NCBI GenBank assembly: GCA_035649415.1
Contig: DASRJP010000380.1
Span: forward strand, 1 to 6,429
Direction of reading: 5' to 3'
Length of the DNA: 6,429 nucleotides
From: DATKDU01 sp035649415
Lineage (GTDB): Bacteria > Planctomycetota > Planctomycetia > Pirellulales > Pirellulaceae
The position numbers were made by a program, and so were the translations under genes. The notes beneath the pieces are model-generated. The model had not been told where the DNA came from. It saw nothing but the letters and a program-made list of their open reading frames with translations, and ran no database searches. Position 1 is the stretch's first letter, and every line of letters starts with the position of its first letter. Shown piece by piece: positions 5,991-6,429 of this stretch.

Positions 5991-6039
5991 GGGAATTTCG
6001 GCGACGCAATCGGTCGATGGTCGCCAGCGAATCAAACGT

Positions 6040-6069
6040 ATTCTATTCGTTCAAGAAATGGCTTGCCAA
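6040..6069 (-). promoter_or_regulatory. Sigma70-like promoter for the peptidase-like gene
   Basis: On the minus strand TTGGCA (6069-6064, five of six matches to TTGACA) is followed after 18 bases by TAGAAT (6045-6040, five of six matches to TATAAT). The expected transcript start, near 6033, leaves a leader of about 43 bases before the ATG at 5990. This supports the ATG rather than the TTG at 6035 as the start codon. Planctomycete promoters are poorly defined, so this is a sequence match only. Confidence 0.45.
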
Positions 6070-6169
6070 TTTGCCGTTCGGCCGACGGCAATGGTTGTGC
6101 TTACTTCGATGCCCTTGTCGTCTGCCGGCGAGTGGCACCGGCACTAGGGTACAGAGTGTGACTTGTGTG

Positions 6170-6195
6170 CCACTGGGCGGGCCGCCCGCCAGTGG
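6170..6195. repeat. REP-like GC-rich hairpin
   Basis: The stem pairs ccactgg (6170-6176) and cggg (6178-6181) with cccg (6185-6188) and ccagtgg (6189-6195), leaving one bulged G (6177) and a ccg loop. Its flanks (agtgtgacttgtgtg before, gaactgcgg after) resemble, from memory, a palindromic repeat found many times in planctomycete intergenic DNA. It differs from the hairpins at the transposase, so it probably belongs to another repeat family. Confidence 0.6.
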
Positions 6196-6299
6196 GAACT
6201 GCGGATCAATTGACCATCACGCACGAGCCGCAAGCGTCTTTTCGACAAGAGGTGGCCCCAGCTCGCGATCTTCATCTTTTTTTGGCCGCGGTGTGAATA

Positions 6300-6311
6300 A
6301 TTGTATACAAT
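6300..6311. promoter_or_regulatory. Perfect 12-base palindrome, possible operator
   Basis: ATTGTATACAAT is a perfect inverted repeat in otherwise GC-rich DNA, 96 bases upstream of the start codon at 6408. Its core TTGTATACAA resembles binding sites of GntR-type (FCD subgroup) regulators such as the UxuR/ExuR site family. It also contains a weak -10-like TATACA, but no -35 partner is present at the right distance. No regulator gene is visible nearby, so operator function is a guess. Confidence 0.3.
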
Positions 6312-6407
6312 GGCGCATCCAAGGGATAGGCCCCGCTGCGCGCGGCCTACCGGCGGTGAAACGCCGCCGCGATGATCTTTGAAAATCTAATCAGCCGGGA
6401 TCGAGCC

Positions 6408-6429
6408 ATGGCGCGGCGCAATCCTGCGG
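6408..6429 (+). CDS. Start of an unidentified gene (runs off the right edge)
   Basis: An ATG at 6408 is preceded by GGGA (6397-6400) with a 7-base spacer and opens a frame reading MARRNPA before the window ends. The spacing is good for a translation start, and the preceding ~400 bases look like an intergenic region with possible control sites. Seven residues are too few to name a family, and a chance ATG cannot be ruled out. Confidence 0.4.

Larger units (their letters stand above)
5991..6407. other. Right-hand intergenic region
   Basis: About 400 bases without a convincing gene lie between the divergently read peptidase-like gene and the start at 6408. They hold a sigma70-like promoter (6040-6069, minus), a REP-like hairpin (6170-6195), a T-run (6277-6283), a 12-base palindrome (6300-6311) and a small stem CGGCG/CGCCG (6351-6355 with 6362-6366) in the probable leader of the right-edge gene. 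Open frames crossing it, such as one at 5984-6382 on the plus strand, show no family resemblance. Confidence 0.55.

Noticed and set aside
6268..6290. T-run at 6277-6283 as an intrinsic terminator
   Set aside because: No stable GC hairpin directly precedes the T-run on either strand.
6281..6309. TTTGGC ... TATACA as a plus-strand promoter
   Set aside because: The spacing of 17 is right, but the -35 element matches the consensus at only two positions.

Overview
The window looks like a stretch of a high-GC planctomycete chromosome, probably of the Pirellulales type. No rRNA or marker gene is present, so this rests on gene style. An ECF-type sigma factor sits directly in front of a receptor-like serine/threonine kinase with the N-terminal extension typical of planctomycete kinases. 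A large RTX-type surface protein begins with the basic 'FExLxxRxxPA' leader common in planctomycete secreted proteins. An IS200-like/RAYT transposase lies inside hairpin-rich repeats.

Layout. Bases 1-1218 (minus) hold the N-terminal 406 codons of an RTX/hemolysin-type calcium-binding repeat protein that runs off the left edge. A 303-base divergent spacer (1219-1521) separates it from a probable two-gene operon on the plus strand: an ECF sigma factor (1522-2091), then, after 28 bases, a 701-residue membrane kinase (2120-4225). The kinase is the most interesting gene. After the kinase domain and a first membrane segment it carries a predicted extracytoplasmic Tll0287-like (DUF3365) domain with a CxxCH haem-attachment motif, then a second membrane segment. 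Together the pair reads as a haem- or redox-linked signal input wired to a sigma factor through a Ser/Thr kinase. No anti-sigma gene is visible.

Downstream, 4277-4942 is a compact mobile unit. A Y1 (HUH) transposase gene on the minus strand is enclosed by two inverted copies of a ~95-base block, each with three GC-rich hairpins. The transposase frame reads through one of these copies. Beyond it are a short plus-strand frame resembling the C-terminal end of a membrane protein with no visible start (possible gene remnant), a 19-base tandem duplication, and a minus-strand gene for a HExxH...E metallopeptidase-like protein (5172-5990) in noticeably more AT-rich DNA, with a good sigma70-like promoter in front.

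The right end (5991-6407) is mostly non-coding. It holds that promoter, a REP-like hairpin (6170-6195) and a perfect 12-base palindrome (6300-6311) about 100 bases upstream of a possible start codon at 6408, whose gene leaves the window after seven codons. No tRNA, rRNA or CRISPR array was recognised.
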